DNA from: Mycolicibacterium tusciae JS617
Lineage (GTDB): Bacteria > Actinomycetota > Actinomycetes > Mycobacteriales > Mycobacteriaceae
Direction of reading: 5' to 3'
Length of the DNA stretch: 64,000 nt
Assembly (NCBI RefSeq): GCF_000243415.2
Contig: NZ_KI912270.1
Location: 2,852,001-2,916,000, forward strand
A program made the translations under genes and the position numbers. How positions within the stretch are numbered: the stretch's first letter is position 1; every line of letters begins with the position of its first letter. Under the pieces are notes generated by a model. It saw only the letters and a program-made list of their open reading frames with translations, had not been told where the DNA came from and searched no databases. Below, piece by piece: positions 25,935-34,902 of the stretch.

Positions 25935-27110
25935 ATGGACTACTTCGGGCTCGACGAGCACGAACGCGTGATCGCCGAGACGGCGGCCGCGTTCGCCGAG
26001 AAGCGGCTCGCGCCATACGCGTTGGAGTGGGACGACAGCCACCACTTCCCCACCGACGTGTTGCGCGAGGCCGCCAAACTCGGGATGGCGGCGATCTACT
26101 GCCGGGAGGATGTCGGCGGTAGCGAGCTGCGCCGGCTGGACGCCGTGCGGATCTTCGAGCAGTTGGCGACGGCCGACCCGACCATCGCCTCATTCTTGTC
26201 GATTCACAACATGTGTGCGTGGATGGTCGACACGTACGGGACTGACGAGCAGCGCAAGTCGTGGTTGCCGCGGCTGGCCTCGATGGAGGCGATCGCCAGT
26301 TATTGCCTGACCGAGCCGGGCGCCGGATCGGATGCGGGGGCGTTGCGCACCAAGGCGGTCCGCACCGGGTCAAGCGGTGGAGACTATGTGCTCGACGGCG
26401 TCAAGCAGTTCATCTCCGGGGCCGGATCATCCGACGTGTACGTCGTCATGGCCCGCACGGGCGGCGACGGCCCACGAGGCATCTCTGCCTTTCTCGTCGA
26501 GAAGGACACGCCAGGACTGAGTTTCGGTGCATACGAGGACAAGATGGGATGGAATGCCCAACCCACCGCGCAGGTGATCTTGGAAGGTGCGCGGGTTCCC
26601 GCCGATGCGATGCTCGGCGGCGTCGACGGTGAGGGCACTGGGTTCGGCATCGCGATGAACGGACTCAACGGTGGCCGCATCAATATCGCCGCGTGCTCGC
26701 TCGGCGGCGCCCAGGCGGCCCACGACAAGGCGCGCAGCTATCTGGCGGACAGACAGGCATTCGGCGGCTCGCTCCTCGACGAACCGACCATAAGGTTCGC
26801 CCTCGCGGATATGGCGACGACGTTGCAGGCTTCACGAACCTTGTTGTGGCGCGCGGCATCCGCGCTCGACGAGAACCATCCGGAGAAGGTCGAACTGTGC
26901 GCGATGGCCAAACGCTTTGTCACCGACGCCTGCTTCGACGTAGCCGATCAGGCGCTGCAACTACACGGCGGCTACGGGTACCTGCGCGAATACGGACTCG
27001 AGAAGATCGTGCGCGATCTGCGGGTGCATCGAATCCTCGAGGGCACCAACGAAATCATGCGTGTGGTCATAGGTCGGGCCGAAGCGGCCCGGGCCCGCGC
27101 GTCGGCTTAA
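25935..27110 (+). CDS. fadE9: acyl-CoA dehydrogenase FadE9, probable isobutyryl-CoA dehydrogenase
   Basis: 391-aa FAD enzyme. Between mmsA and mmsB it most likely oxidises isobutyryl-CoA to methacrylyl-CoA in valine breakdown. Landmarks: substrate/FAD loop YCLTEPGAGSDAGAL, FISGAGSSDVYVVMARTG, QALQLHGGYGYLREYGLEKI, and the catalytic base Glu in ILEGTNEIMR near the C-terminus. I chose ATG 25935; the GTG one codon upstream is possible. It ends TAA at 27108-27110, immediately followed by a strong Shine-Dalgarno sequence that appears to serve the small ORF, not mmsB directly. Confidence 0.93.
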   Translation: MDYFGLDEHERVIAETAAAFAEKRLAPYALEWDDSHHFPTDVLREAAKLGMAAIYCREDVGGSELRRLDAVRIFEQLATADPTIASFLSIHNMCAWMVDTYGTDEQRKSWLPRLASMEAIASYCLTEPGAGSDAGALRTKAVRTGSSGGDYVLDGVKQFISGAGSSDVYVVMARTGGDGPRGISAFLVEKDTPGLSFGAYEDKMGWNAQPTAQVILEGARVPADAMLGGVDGEGTGFGIAMNGLNGGRINIAACSLGGAQAAHDKARSYLADRQAFGGSLLDEPTIRFALADMATTLQASRTLLWRAASALDENHPEKVELCAMAKRFVTDACFDVADQALQLHGGYGYLREYGLEKIVRDLRVHRILEGTNEIMRVVIGRAEAARARASA

Positions 27111-27118
27111 GGAGACAC

Positions 27119-27223
27119 ATGAGCACGCGAAGACGAGCGCGAGTGAGGATCGCAGCGAGGTACGAGCGAGGACCGGTGGGCCCACGCCCGCAGGGCAGGG
27201 GACGAGTGGGAGTCGAGCAATGA
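27119..27223 (+). CDS. 34-aa arginine-rich small ORF between fadE9 and mmsB
   Basis: ATG 27119 is preceded by AAGGAG (27109-27114), one of the best ribosome sites in the window, and the ORF stops exactly over the mmsB start in an ATGA overlap. The peptide starts MSTRRRARVRIAARYERG and contains 10 Arg in 34 residues plus PVGPRPQGRGRVG. That arrangement suggests a translated coupling peptide. Against it: the DNA is rich in GAGCGAG/CGAGCG repeats like short interspersed spacers seen in mycobacterial genomes, and I know no family it belongs to. No function is proposed. Confidence 0.5.
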   Translation: MSTRRRARVRIAARYERGPVGPRPQGRGRVGVEQ

Positions 27224-28095
27224 CCGTAGTTGCGTTCCTCGGGTTGGGCCATATGGGTGGCCCGATGTCGGCCAATCTGGTCGCCGCCGGCCACACCGTG
27301 CATGGCTTCGATCCGGTTGCCGCACTGAGGGATGCCGCGGCCGCCAACGGTGCGCAGGTCTTCGACAGCGTCGCTGCGGCGGCGGCAGGAGCGGACGTCG
27401 TCATCACCTCGCTACCCAACGGCAACATCGTGAAGGCGGTGTACGCCGATGCACTGCCCGCGGCGCCGAGAGGGACGCTGTTCATCGACACCTCCACCAT
27501 CTCGGTTGACGACGCGCGCGGAATTCACGCCGAGGCCGCCGAACACGGGCACGCGCAGCTCGACGCGCCGGTGTCGGGTGGGGTGAAGGGCGCGACGGCT
27601 GGCACGCTGGCCTTCATGGTCGGCGGTGAGGACGATGCGGTCGAGCGTGCCCGTCCGGTGCTGGATCCGATGGCGGGCAAGGTCATTCACTGTGGCGGCT
27701 CGGGGACGGGCCAGGCAGCCAAACTGTGCAACAACATGGTGCTCGCCGTCCAGCAGATCGCCGCAGGTGAGGCGTTCGTGCTGGCCGAGAAGCTCGGCCT
27801 TTCCGCGCAGTCGTTGTTCGACGTGATCACCGGTGCGACCGGCAACTGCTGGGCGATCCACACGAACTGCCCGGTTCCCGGCCCGGTTCCGACGTCGCCG
27901 GCCAACAATGATTTCAAGCCAGGCTTCGCGACCGCGTTGATGCACAAGGACATCGGGCTGGCGATGGATGCGGTCAAATCGACGGGGTCGACGGCACCGC
28001 TGGGCACCCACGCCGCCGAAATCTACGCGAAGTTCAACGAGTCCAACTCCGACAAGGACTTCAGCGCGGTCATCGAGCTGCTCCGCAAGGGTTAA
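27220..28095 (+). CDS. mmsB: 3-hydroxyisobutyrate dehydrogenase MmsB
   Basis: Oxidises 3-hydroxyisobutyrate to methylmalonate semialdehyde, the substrate of MmsA. 291 aa, beta-hydroxyacid dehydrogenase family. N-terminal NAD(P) motif [15 protein letters not shown], substrate motif [22 protein letters not shown], and catalytic Lys in [11 protein letters not shown] are present. ATG 27220 is overlapped by the stop of the small ORF, and it also has its own GGGAG about seven bases upstream. It converges with the decayed HNH gene, overlapping its stop by 4 bp. Confidence 0.95.
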   Translation: MTVVAFLGLGHMGGPMSANLVAAGHTVHGFDPVAALRDAAAANGAQVFDSVAAAAAGADVVITSLPNGNIVKAVYADALPAAPRGTLFIDTSTISVDDARGIHAEAAEHGHAQLDAPVSGGVKGATAGTLAFMVGGEDDAVERARPVLDPMAGKVIHCGGSGTGQAAKLCNNMVLAVQQIAAGEAFVLAEKLGLSAQSLFDVITGATGNCWAIHTNCPVPGPVPTSPANNDFKPGFATALMHKDIGLAMDAVKSTGSTAPLGTHAAEIYAKFNESNSDKDFSAVIELLRKG

Positions 28096-29502
28096 AACGG
28101 GGCGGGTGCTTCATAGCGAGTGCGTTCGGACCTGATCCGTGAGGCGAACTCGGCGGCGCGCGTGCGTCGCCGTCTCGGCATCATGAGACCGCGGTCGGCG
28201 TCGGTTGGGACCATAATCGGCGGAGGCGGAAGGTCGGCGGTGGTCGTGTCCCACTTCTCGAAAAACAACCGACTGCCGGGTTTGGTTGTGTACTTCCTGC
28301 CGCTCGGTGAGGTCCAGATGACTGTACCGTCGGGCAGTTGAACGTCCTGCCATCCGTCAAATGTCTTCATCAGATGGTTCTTTCGGCACAAGCACTTGAG
28401 GTTCGACGCATGAGTCGGCCCGTGCGGATACGGGATGGTGTGATCGATGTCGCAACGATCGGCCGGTACGTCACAGCCAGGAGCCCGGCAGAACAGATCT
28501 CGCATCCGCACGAACTCGGCCAACCCCGCGGACGGCTGATAGCGCGGCTCCGCGTCGTCGCTGGGCGTGGCGACCGGACGGACTTTGGCACCGCCGCGAA
28601 TCAACTCCGACAGCAGCGGCGTCGGCACCGTGCCCTCTCCGACGATCAGCGCCGCGGGCGCCTGTCCAGGGGTAGGTGCCTGCTCGCGCGAAGCCGCCTC
28701 CACCGCGGATTGATTGCCAGAACATGAATCACGATGTTCGAAGAACCGGGCGCGCTTTCTGCGGCGCACCTTTCAGAACCGCACTTGCACGCCAGACGGT
28801 CATGGCCCGCGACAATCGCGCCAACTGCGTCTGAACGGCGTTCTCCCATGGAGCGAGGATCCTCATCGCAAACGCTTGCCACCATCGCCGCCACGCGACG
28901 CTTGAGCACCGCGGCGTCGGTGGCCAACAGCCGACCCCACACCGACGTGGTCTCGGCCGGATCGTCGAGGTCGCCGATCGAGAAGTCCCGCGAGCGCTTG
29001 GATGCTTCGGTCCGCCGCACTGCCGCAGGATCGAATCTCTCAATCCAGGCATCGATCTTCTGATCCAGTTTCTGCTCCGACAGCTGACCCCCGGGTTCTC
29101 GCGCTCTCCGCCAGTGCGCCGTCGATCAGCGCGATCGCCTGCGGGTCTTCTACCAACTGGGTGCGCCGGGTGATGGTGGAGACCACCCGCGAGCTCACCA
29201 GCCCCTGCATGTACAGCGCAGCGACGCGGGGAAGCCGGTCGCGCAGCGCAGCCGCGATCCGCATCTGGCCTGACGCTCGCCGATGCCCGACTGTCGTCGC
29301 GGCCGCTACTTCGGCGGCAGCCGAATCCCACCCATCGAATGCCCAATTCGCCCGATCGTCATTGTCGTCGACCCGCCGGCGGGCCAGCTCAGCGATCGCG
29401 GACAGGCGGCGCGCCGCCGCGGCGGCCTCCGGCCCGTGTGCCGTCCTCGATCGCGGCGACCACCGTCGCGTCATCCGCCGCGACGAACTCGGAGTCGAAC
29501 AT
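28092..29502 (-). pseudogene. decayed 13E12-family DUF222/HNH endonuclease gene with three frameshifts
   Basis: All parts of a DUF222-HNH (13E12 repeat-family) protein are present, but in changing frames. It begins at ATG 29502 ([21 protein letters not shown]). Near 29430 an extra base in a GCC/GG context shifts to the frame reading [17 protein letters not shown]. Near 29086-29095, at a C5/G3 run, it shifts to [19 protein letters not shown]. Near 28711-28716 it shifts back for [19 protein letters not shown] and the HNH domain ([21 protein letters not shown], with the NHLMKT tail). The last 678 bp remain open and could make a stand-alone HNH fragment from 28769. Three indels in 1.4 kb in a window with otherwise intact genes indicate real decay. 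13E12 proteins are multicopy in mycobacteria. Confidence 0.85.
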
Positions 29503-29552
29503 ATTCGATTATGCCAGCCTGCACCGACACGCGAAGGCGCTATCCACAGGGA

Positions 29553-30767
29553 CTAGATCTGCGTTCTTGCCCCGAGTACGTCTCGGAACAAGGCTTGGCG
29601 CAGGGCGAGTTCCCTGGGGTCGCTGAACGCGTGGTAGCCGAGCTTGTTCATCGCGTAGCCGTACCCGACGCCGGTATCCGGATCAGCGAATCCGAAAGAG
29701 CCACCGAGGCCAGGCCATCCGAAAGCCTTACCGGTGGAACCGAACACGAATTTGGATGTCGGCTTGCCGAACCCAAGCGAGAAGGACGCGTCGAGATACA
29801 TGATCCTGTCGCGCGACCCACCGGACGGCGTCACCGCGGGGCCCTCCAGGGCATCGCGAACGGGTTGGCTCAAACCCAGCTTTGGATCGCCCGTGGCCGC
29901 GCTTCCGTAGAGCTTGGCGATCGAGGAGGCGGTCGCAGTCCCGTTGACTGATGGGATTTCCGGTATCCGCACCTCGTCGCGGTTGAAGTCGGCGGCCTCC
30001 TTGATTCCTGCGGCGATGAGGAACGCTCGCGCGGTCAGACTGCGCGGGTTGAACAGGCCCGCTACGAACTTCGGGGGCATCGTGTGCAAATGCAACAGCA
30101 TGTCGGTCCGGGTGACGGGGTCGAGCAGCGCCACCCGGTTGCGATCGACCGACTCCGGTAAACCGATGTGGAAGTCCAGACCCAGTGGGCCCGCGACCTC
30201 GTCGGCGAAGAACCGGCCCAGCGTGCGTTTCTGCGGGTCGACGCGGTGGATGAGCGCCGACTGATACCAGCCGAGCGTCACGGCGTGGTAGCCGTATCGG
30301 GTACCCGGCGGCCAGGCCGGAACCTGCGCCGCGATCTTCGCCGACAACTTTTCTGGATCAGCTATGTCGGCGAGCGTCAGCGGCGGCTTGATCGCGACGA
30401 GGCCGGCCTGGTGGCCGAGCAACTGCCGGACGGTGATGGCGCCCTTGCCACCCTGCGCGAACTCGGGCCAGTAGTCGGCGACCTTGGCGTCGTAGTCGAT
30501 GAGCCCGCGCGATGCGGCAACCGCTACGGTAAGTGAGGCAACACCTTTCGTGGTCGAGAAGACGTTGACGATCGTGTCCTGCTCCCAGGGCGCCTGGGTC
30601 CTGCCATTGCGGTGGCCGCCCCACAGATCAACCACCTTGCGGCCGTCGCGGTATACCGCGAAAGCGGCACCGATCTCCCTGCCGCTGTTGAGATTGCGAC
30701 GAAACGCGTCCGCCACTTTTCCATAACCCTCGTCGACGTCACCGCCCATGAAAGCCCTTTCGTTCAC
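29553..30767 (-). CDS. serine hydrolase of the beta-lactamase/esterase (class VIII) family, downstream copy
   Basis: 404-aa penicillin-binding-fold hydrolase; in mycobacteria these act as lipases/esterases rather than beta-lactamases. SxxK nucleophile motif VFSTTKG is near residue 73, a YGYH motif (about 165) can supply the catalytic tyrosine, and GGSFGFADPDTGVGYGYAMNKLG is the typical C-terminal strand. No signal peptide is seen. ATG 30767 overlaps the stop of the upstream paralogue in ATGA, so the two form a coupled tandem pair of about 60% identity by eye. The N-terminal GGDVDEGYGKVADAFRRNL block is shared with its twin. Natural substrate unknown. Confidence 0.88.
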   Translation of the reverse strand: MNERAFMGGDVDEGYGKVADAFRRNLNSGREIGAAFAVYRDGRKVVDLWGGHRNGRTQAPWEQDTIVNVFSTTKGVASLTVAVAASRGLIDYDAKVADYWPEFAQGGKGAITVRQLLGHQAGLVAIKPPLTLADIADPEKLSAKIAAQVPAWPPGTRYGYHAVTLGWYQSALIHRVDPQKRTLGRFFADEVAGPLGLDFHIGLPESVDRNRVALLDPVTRTDMLLHLHTMPPKFVAGLFNPRSLTARAFLIAAGIKEAADFNRDEVRIPEIPSVNGTATASSIAKLYGSAATGDPKLGLSQPVRDALEGPAVTPSGGSRDRIMYLDASFSLGFGKPTSKFVFGSTGKAFGWPGLGGSFGFADPDTGVGYGYAMNKLGYHAFSDPRELALRQALFRDVLGARTQI

Positions 30768-32002
30768 CTCTGGGGTCTGGCGCCGAGAACATCGCGAAAC
30801 AGCGCTTGCCGCAGTCGAAGTGCTCGCGGGTCGCTGATGAAATGGAACCCTAGCTTGTTCATCACGTAGCCGAACCCGATACCGGTATCCGGATCGGCGA
30901 AGCCGACCGAACCGCCCGCGCCGGGTGCCCCGAATGCCTTGTCGGAGGATCCGATCACATACTTCGTACTATTCGGGATGGGCCTGCCGAAGCCGAGGGA
31001 GAACAACGTGTCTACGTGCAACACCTTGTCGCGCAGTCCCTTCGTCGGATACACCGGGGGCGCCGTCAACGCGTCGAAGACCTCCGCGGTCAAGCCAATA
31101 CCGGAGCCGCCGACAGCGGCATCGCCGTAGAGTCTCGCCACCGATTCCGCGGTGCCCGTTCCGTTGGCGGCGGGTATCTCGACGACACGGACTTCTTCCC
31201 GGTTGAACGTCGACAGGCCGCTTGCCCCTTCGAATGCGACGCCCGCTTGCGCCGTCAGCGTCATTGGAATGAACCAGGCGGCCGCCAACTTCGGTGGCAG
31301 CACATGCAGATGCATCAGCGTCGCGATCTGAGAAGGAACGTGTAGATGCGCCACGCGATCGCGGTCGACGGAGTCCGGCAGGCCAATGTGAAAGTCCAGG
31401 CCTAACGGCCGGGCGATCTCGTCGGCGAAATACCGGCCCAGAGTGCGCCCATCGGGATCGACATGCCGAATGAGTTCGGACGCGTACCACCCGAGAGTGA
31501 CGCCGTGATATCCATGTCGGGTGCCCGGCGGCCAGGCGGGGACCTGCGCCGCCAATCTCTCCGACAGTCTCTCGGGCGCAGCGATATCGGCGAGGGTGAG
31601 CAGCGGTTTGATCACCGGCAGCCCGGCCTGGTGGGCCAGCAGTTGCCGAACCGTCACCGCCTCCTTACCGCCCGCCGCGAACTCGGGCCAGTAATCGGCC
31701 ACCCTCGCGTCATAGTCCAACAGCCCGAGAGATACCGCCCGGGCCACTGTCAGTGCGGCAACGCCCTTGGTCGTCGAGAACGTATTGACCAGGGTGTCGT
31801 TCGTCCACGGGGCTCGAGTGGTCCCGTTGCGAAATCCACCCCAAAGGTCCACGACTTTGCGTCCGTCGCGGTAGACGGCGACCGCGGCTCCGACCTCCGC
31901 GCCGCGCGTCAGATTGAGCCGAAACGCGTCGGCAACTTTTCCGTAGCCCTCATCGACGTCACCGCAGACAAGCTCGGGCGTGACCCTGGTTCTCTGAGCC
32001 AT
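30764..32002 (-). CDS. serine hydrolase of the beta-lactamase/esterase (class VIII) family, upstream copy
   Basis: 412-aa paralogue of the next gene, first in the two-gene operon. SxxK motif is TFSTTKG, the tyrosine motif is HGYHGVTLGWY, and the end of the fold reads GGSVGFADPDTGIGFGYVMNKLG. It begins MAQRTRVTPELVCGDVDEGYGKV and carries no signal peptide. The promoter probably lies in the 96-bp gap before the HAD gene, where a TAAAAT -10 is framed by an inverted repeat. Tandem duplication with both active sites intact suggests retained, perhaps diverged, ester specificity. Confidence 0.88.
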   Translation of the reverse strand: MAQRTRVTPELVCGDVDEGYGKVADAFRLNLTRGAEVGAAVAVYRDGRKVVDLWGGFRNGTTRAPWTNDTLVNTFSTTKGVAALTVARAVSLGLLDYDARVADYWPEFAAGGKEAVTVRQLLAHQAGLPVIKPLLTLADIAAPERLSERLAAQVPAWPPGTRHGYHGVTLGWYASELIRHVDPDGRTLGRYFADEIARPLGLDFHIGLPDSVDRDRVAHLHVPSQIATLMHLHVLPPKLAAAWFIPMTLTAQAGVAFEGASGLSTFNREEVRVVEIPAANGTGTAESVARLYGDAAVGGSGIGLTAEVFDALTAPPVYPTKGLRDKVLHVDTLFSLGFGRPIPNSTKYVIGSSDKAFGAPGAGGSVGFADPDTGIGFGYVMNKLGFHFISDPRALRLRQALFRDVLGARPQR

Positions 32003-32051
32003 GACCTAGTTCACCGCCTAAACGGCGAGCTCAGCCAACGACACACCGCCG

Positions 32052-32074
32052 TGCGCAGGAATTTTATCTGCGCA
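32052..32074 (-). promoter_or_regulatory. TGCGCAG/CTGCGCA inverted repeat enclosing a -10-like TAAAAT
   Basis: A perfect 7-bp inverted repeat (32052-32058 and 32068-32074) flanks an A/T-rich 9-bp core. On the minus strand that core contains TAAAAT (32061-32066), a good -10 match, about 60 bp upstream of the esterase pair. A dimeric repressor bound here would cover the -10. A -35 is not obvious. Alternatively it is a weak hairpin at the end of the HAD transcript. Confidence 0.45.
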
Positions 32075-32098
32075 GACGCGGCGAGAACTGCGATTGGG

Positions 32099-32902
32099 CT
32101 AAGCGGCGGAGGGCTTGCGCTTCGACCACCAACGACCGTGCAGACGTTGGCAATCTCCGACCCGCAGCGGCGCATCGCCGCCGAAGTCCGGCCGCACGGC
32201 GACCGCGGCCGGGATTTCGGGCACACCTTCTCCGGTGATGACGATGGTCGCCAGCCCGGCGCCGTTTGCCGCGCGCAGCCCGGAGGCCGAGCCGCTGACC
32301 GCGAGAGCGTTCTCAGCGGTGATCCCCAGTTCACACAGGGCGAGGCGGTGAGCTTCGGGATTCGGCATCGTCTTCTTGACGTCCTCGGTGGTCGCCACCA
32401 TCTCGACGATTCCCTCGCCGACCAGCTGCCGCACCAGGGGCTCCGCCCAGCTCCGCTGCCCGCTAGTCACGACGGCGACCTGCACACCCGCCGCGAAGGT
32501 GTCTGCGACGAAGTCGACAAGACCGGGGCGCGGGGCGAGATCGCGGTCGAGGATCAGCTCGTCGAACAACATCGTCTTGGTCGTGTAGACCTCGTCGGCG
32601 AGCAGCTTGGTCAGCACATCGGACTCGGTCGCCACACCGCGCTTGCGCAGTTCAGCCGCGACCCGCTGCCGTTCATCGGTGAGTGCCAGCAGCTGGCGGT
32701 AACGCGTCACCGACCATTGGAAGTCGAGACCATGCGCGGCGAAAGCCGCGTTGTACGCTTCCCGGTGGCCGTCGCATTCGATGTCAGTAAGGGCATCGAG
32801 GTCGAAGATCACGGCGCGTAGCGGGCAGCCGGAGCCAGCAGGCGACGCGGAATCCCACCAGAAGCGGCCCGCGCGCCAAGTCGTCTCATGCGTTGTAGGC
32901 AT
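32099..32902 (-). CDS. HAD-superfamily hydrolase, phosphoglucomutase-like subfamily
   Basis: About 267 aa. The HAD motif I reads AVIFDLDALTD, with both aspartates present. Motif II is VAVVTSGQRS (Ser/Thr after a hydrophobic strand), the Lys of motif III is probably in DVKKTMPNPEAH, and a GSASGLRAANGAG motif stands where the acidic motif IV normally is. The usual DD/GDxxxD acidic pair there is replaced by SGSASG, so metal binding and phosphatase activity may be altered. The start is uncertain: GTG 32920, ATG 32902, or an internal GTG just before the motif I strand. Divergent from the two-component pair. Confidence 0.75.
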   Translation of the reverse strand: MPTTHETTWRAGRFWWDSASPAGSGCPLRAVIFDLDALTDIECDGHREAYNAAFAAHGLDFQWSVTRYRQLLALTDERQRVAAELRKRGVATESDVLTKLLADEVYTTKTMLFDELILDRDLAPRPGLVDFVADTFAAGVQVAVVTSGQRSWAEPLVRQLVGEGIVEMVATTEDVKKTMPNPEAHRLALCELGITAENALAVSGSASGLRAANGAGLATIVITGEGVPEIPAAVAVRPDFGGDAPLRVGDCQRLHGRWWSKRKPSAA

Positions 32903-33007
32903 GCAGCTAGGGTGGCCCACGTCACAGCATTCTTACCTCCCCCATTTGGGGGATCGGCGATGCCAACTTCCCCTGCCCCAGAAAATGCCAGCTCTAAGGT
33001 GGTGAAC

Positions 33008-33670
33008 ATGTCCGAAAGCCCTCCGGTGCGTCTTGTGCTCGTCGATGACCACGAGATGGTCATCGAGGGTCTCAAGGCGATGCTCGCGGCCTTTCAGGAG
33101 CGTGTCGAAGTTGTCGGACAGGCCATCGGCGCTGAGCGGGCGCTCAGCGTGGTCGACGAACTCAATCCCGACATCGTGCTGTCAGATGTGCGCATGCACG
33201 GCTCCAGCGGGCTGGACCTCTGCATGGAGCTGCGCGAGCGGGATCCCAAGCGCAAGGTCGTGATGCTGTCGGTCTACGACGACGAGCAGTACCTGTTTCA
33301 GGCCCTGCGCGTCGGCGCGTCCGGGTACCTCCTGAAGAGCATCAGCAGCGACGAGCTCGTTCGTCAGCTCGAATTCGTCCACCGCGGCGAGACCGCGATC
33401 GATCCGAGCATGGCGGCCAGGGCGGCGGACACCGCCGCACGGATGCAGCGTGACGAATTCTGGCCCGGTGCGCGGCAGGGGTTGACACAGCGGGAGAGCG
33501 AGATTCTGTCGTACGTCGTGAACGGTCTGTCCAACCGCGCCATCGCCTCCAAGCTGGTGATCGGCGACGAGACGGTCAAGACCCATCTGAGCTCCATCTA
33601 CCGCAAGCTCGGGGTCAATGACCGCACCGGCGCAGTGGCAACAGCCCTTCGCGAGGGCATTTACCAGTGA
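33008..33670 (+). CDS. LuxR/NarL-family response regulator
   Basis: 220-aa DNA-binding regulator. Receiver domain ~8-125: acidic DDHE (about 12), phospho-acceptor Asp about 59 in IVLSDVRMHG, and conserved Lys in YLLKSIS. The LuxR helix-turn-helix is at ~155-205 (LTQRESEILSYVVNGLSNRAIASKL, VKTHLSSIYRKLGV). I chose ATG 33008, which has AAGGTGG five bases upstream; an earlier in-frame ATG at 32960 would add MPTSPAPENASS. Its stop overlaps the GTG of the GAF kinase (GTGA), so they form a coupled two-component system. Targets cannot be read from sequence. Confidence 0.92.
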   Translation: MSESPPVRLVLVDDHEMVIEGLKAMLAAFQERVEVVGQAIGAERALSVVDELNPDIVLSDVRMHGSSGLDLCMELRERDPKRKVVMLSVYDDEQYLFQALRVGASGYLLKSISSDELVRQLEFVHRGETAIDPSMAARAADTAARMQRDEFWPGARQGLTQRESEILSYVVNGLSNRAIASKLVIGDETVKTHLSSIYRKLGVNDRTGAVATALREGIYQ

Positions 33671-34902
33671 GCCAGGAAGCGCGTCCGCCCATCGCCGGCT
33701 CCAACGTTCAGGACCTCGTCGACACCGATCGCGAACTCGCATTGCTGCGCGAACTGATCCAGGCCGCATCCAAGGGTCCCGGAGTCGAGCCGCTGGCCGC
33801 CGCGGCGGCGCGGATGATCACCGCGGCCACCGCCAGCGATGTGTGCTTCGTGCACGTCCTCGATGACAGCGACCGGTCATTGACGCTCGCCGGCGCGACA
33901 CCGCCCTTCGACGCCGAAGTGGGCAAGATCCGGCTGCCGTTGGGTCAGGGCATATCCGGCTGGGTCGCCAGCCACCGCGAGCCCGTCGTGATCACCCAGG
34001 ACAAGGAGACCGATCCGCGCTACATGCCGTTCGAGTCCCTGCGCGGCAAGGACTTCACGTCGATGGTCTCGGTTCCGATGGAGACCGACCCTGGCGGGCT
34101 GGTCGGCGTGCTGAATGTCCACACCGTCGACCGGCGCGAGTTCACCTCGCGTGACGTCGAACTGCTTCTGGTGATCGGCAGGCTGATCGCCGGCGCCCTA
34201 CATCAGGCTCGATTACACCGACAGCTGGTGGCGCGTGAACGGGCACACGAGAACTTCGTCGAGCAGGTGATCGAGGCGCAGGAGCTCGAACGGCGGCGGC
34301 TGGCCGGTGACATTCACGACGGCATCTCGCAGCGGCTGGTCACCCTGTCGTACCGGCTCGACGCGGCGAGTCGCTCGGTGCCCGACGACCCGGGGGCTGC
34401 CGCCGAACAGTTGGAGAAGGCCCGCGAATTGGTCGACCTGACGTTGCAGGAGGCCCGCGCCGCGATCGGTGGGTTGCGACCTCCTGTGCTCGACGACCTC
34501 GGCCTTGCCGGTGGGCTGGCCAGCCTCGCGCGTTCCATCCCCCAGATCGGTATCGACGTCGACCTGGTGGAAACTCGTGTGCCCGACCACATCGAGATCG
34601 CCTTGTACCGGATCGCTCAGGAATGCCTGCAGAACGTCGTCAAGCACGCGAAGGCCACGTCCGCTCGGCTCACCTTCACTGTGGACGCCGGGGACACCGG
34701 GGAGATCGCCCGGCTCGAAATCATCGACGACGGAGTCGGTTTCGACACATTCGAGCATCCGCTGGGCAGCGACGAGATGGGCGGTTACGGCCTGCTGTCG
34801 ATGGCCGAACGAGCCGAGATCGTCGGCGGCAGACTCAACATCCGCTCGCGCCCGGGTTCGGGCACTGCGGTGACGGCGACGATCCCGCTGCCCCGCAGCT
34901 AG
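33667..34902 (+). CDS. GAF-domain sensor histidine kinase (HisKA_3/NarX type)
   Basis: 411-aa soluble kinase partner of the LuxR regulator. A GAF domain spans ~45-190 (VCFVHVLDDSDRSLTLAGATPP, GISGWVASHREPVVI), followed by a coiled helical linker rich in Arg/Glu. Phospho-acceptor His about 217 lies in GDIHDGISQRLVTLSYRLD. The HATPase domain has RIAQECLQNVVKHAKAT (N box), DDGVGFD and GGYGLLSMAERAEIVGG. No membrane helix is seen, so it senses a cytosolic signal through GAF, as DevS-type kinases do, though only one GAF is present and no haem-ligand assignment is possible. Its stop codon overlaps that of the convergent MarR gene in CTAG. Confidence 0.92.
   Translation: MSQEARPPIAGSNVQDLVDTDRELALLRELIQAASKGPGVEPLAAAAARMITAATASDVCFVHVLDDSDRSLTLAGATPPFDAEVGKIRLPLGQGISGWVASHREPVVITQDKETDPRYMPFESLRGKDFTSMVSVPMETDPGGLVGVLNVHTVDRREFTSRDVELLLVIGRLIAGALHQARLHRQLVARERAHENFVEQVIEAQELERRRLAGDIHDGISQRLVTLSYRLDAASRSVPDDPGAAAEQLEKARELVDLTLQEARAAIGGLRPPVLDDLGLAGGLASLARSIPQIGIDVDLVETRVPDHIEIALYRIAQECLQNVVKHAKATSARLTFTVDAGDTGEIARLEIIDDGVGFDTFEHPLGSDEMGGYGLLSMAERAEIVGGRLNIRSRPGSGTAVTATIPLPRS

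Noticed and set aside
29040..29474. Separate hypothetical gene beginning [14 protein letters not shown]
   Set aside because: It is the second segment of the frameshifted 13E12 gene; its apparent N-terminus is out-of-frame sequence.
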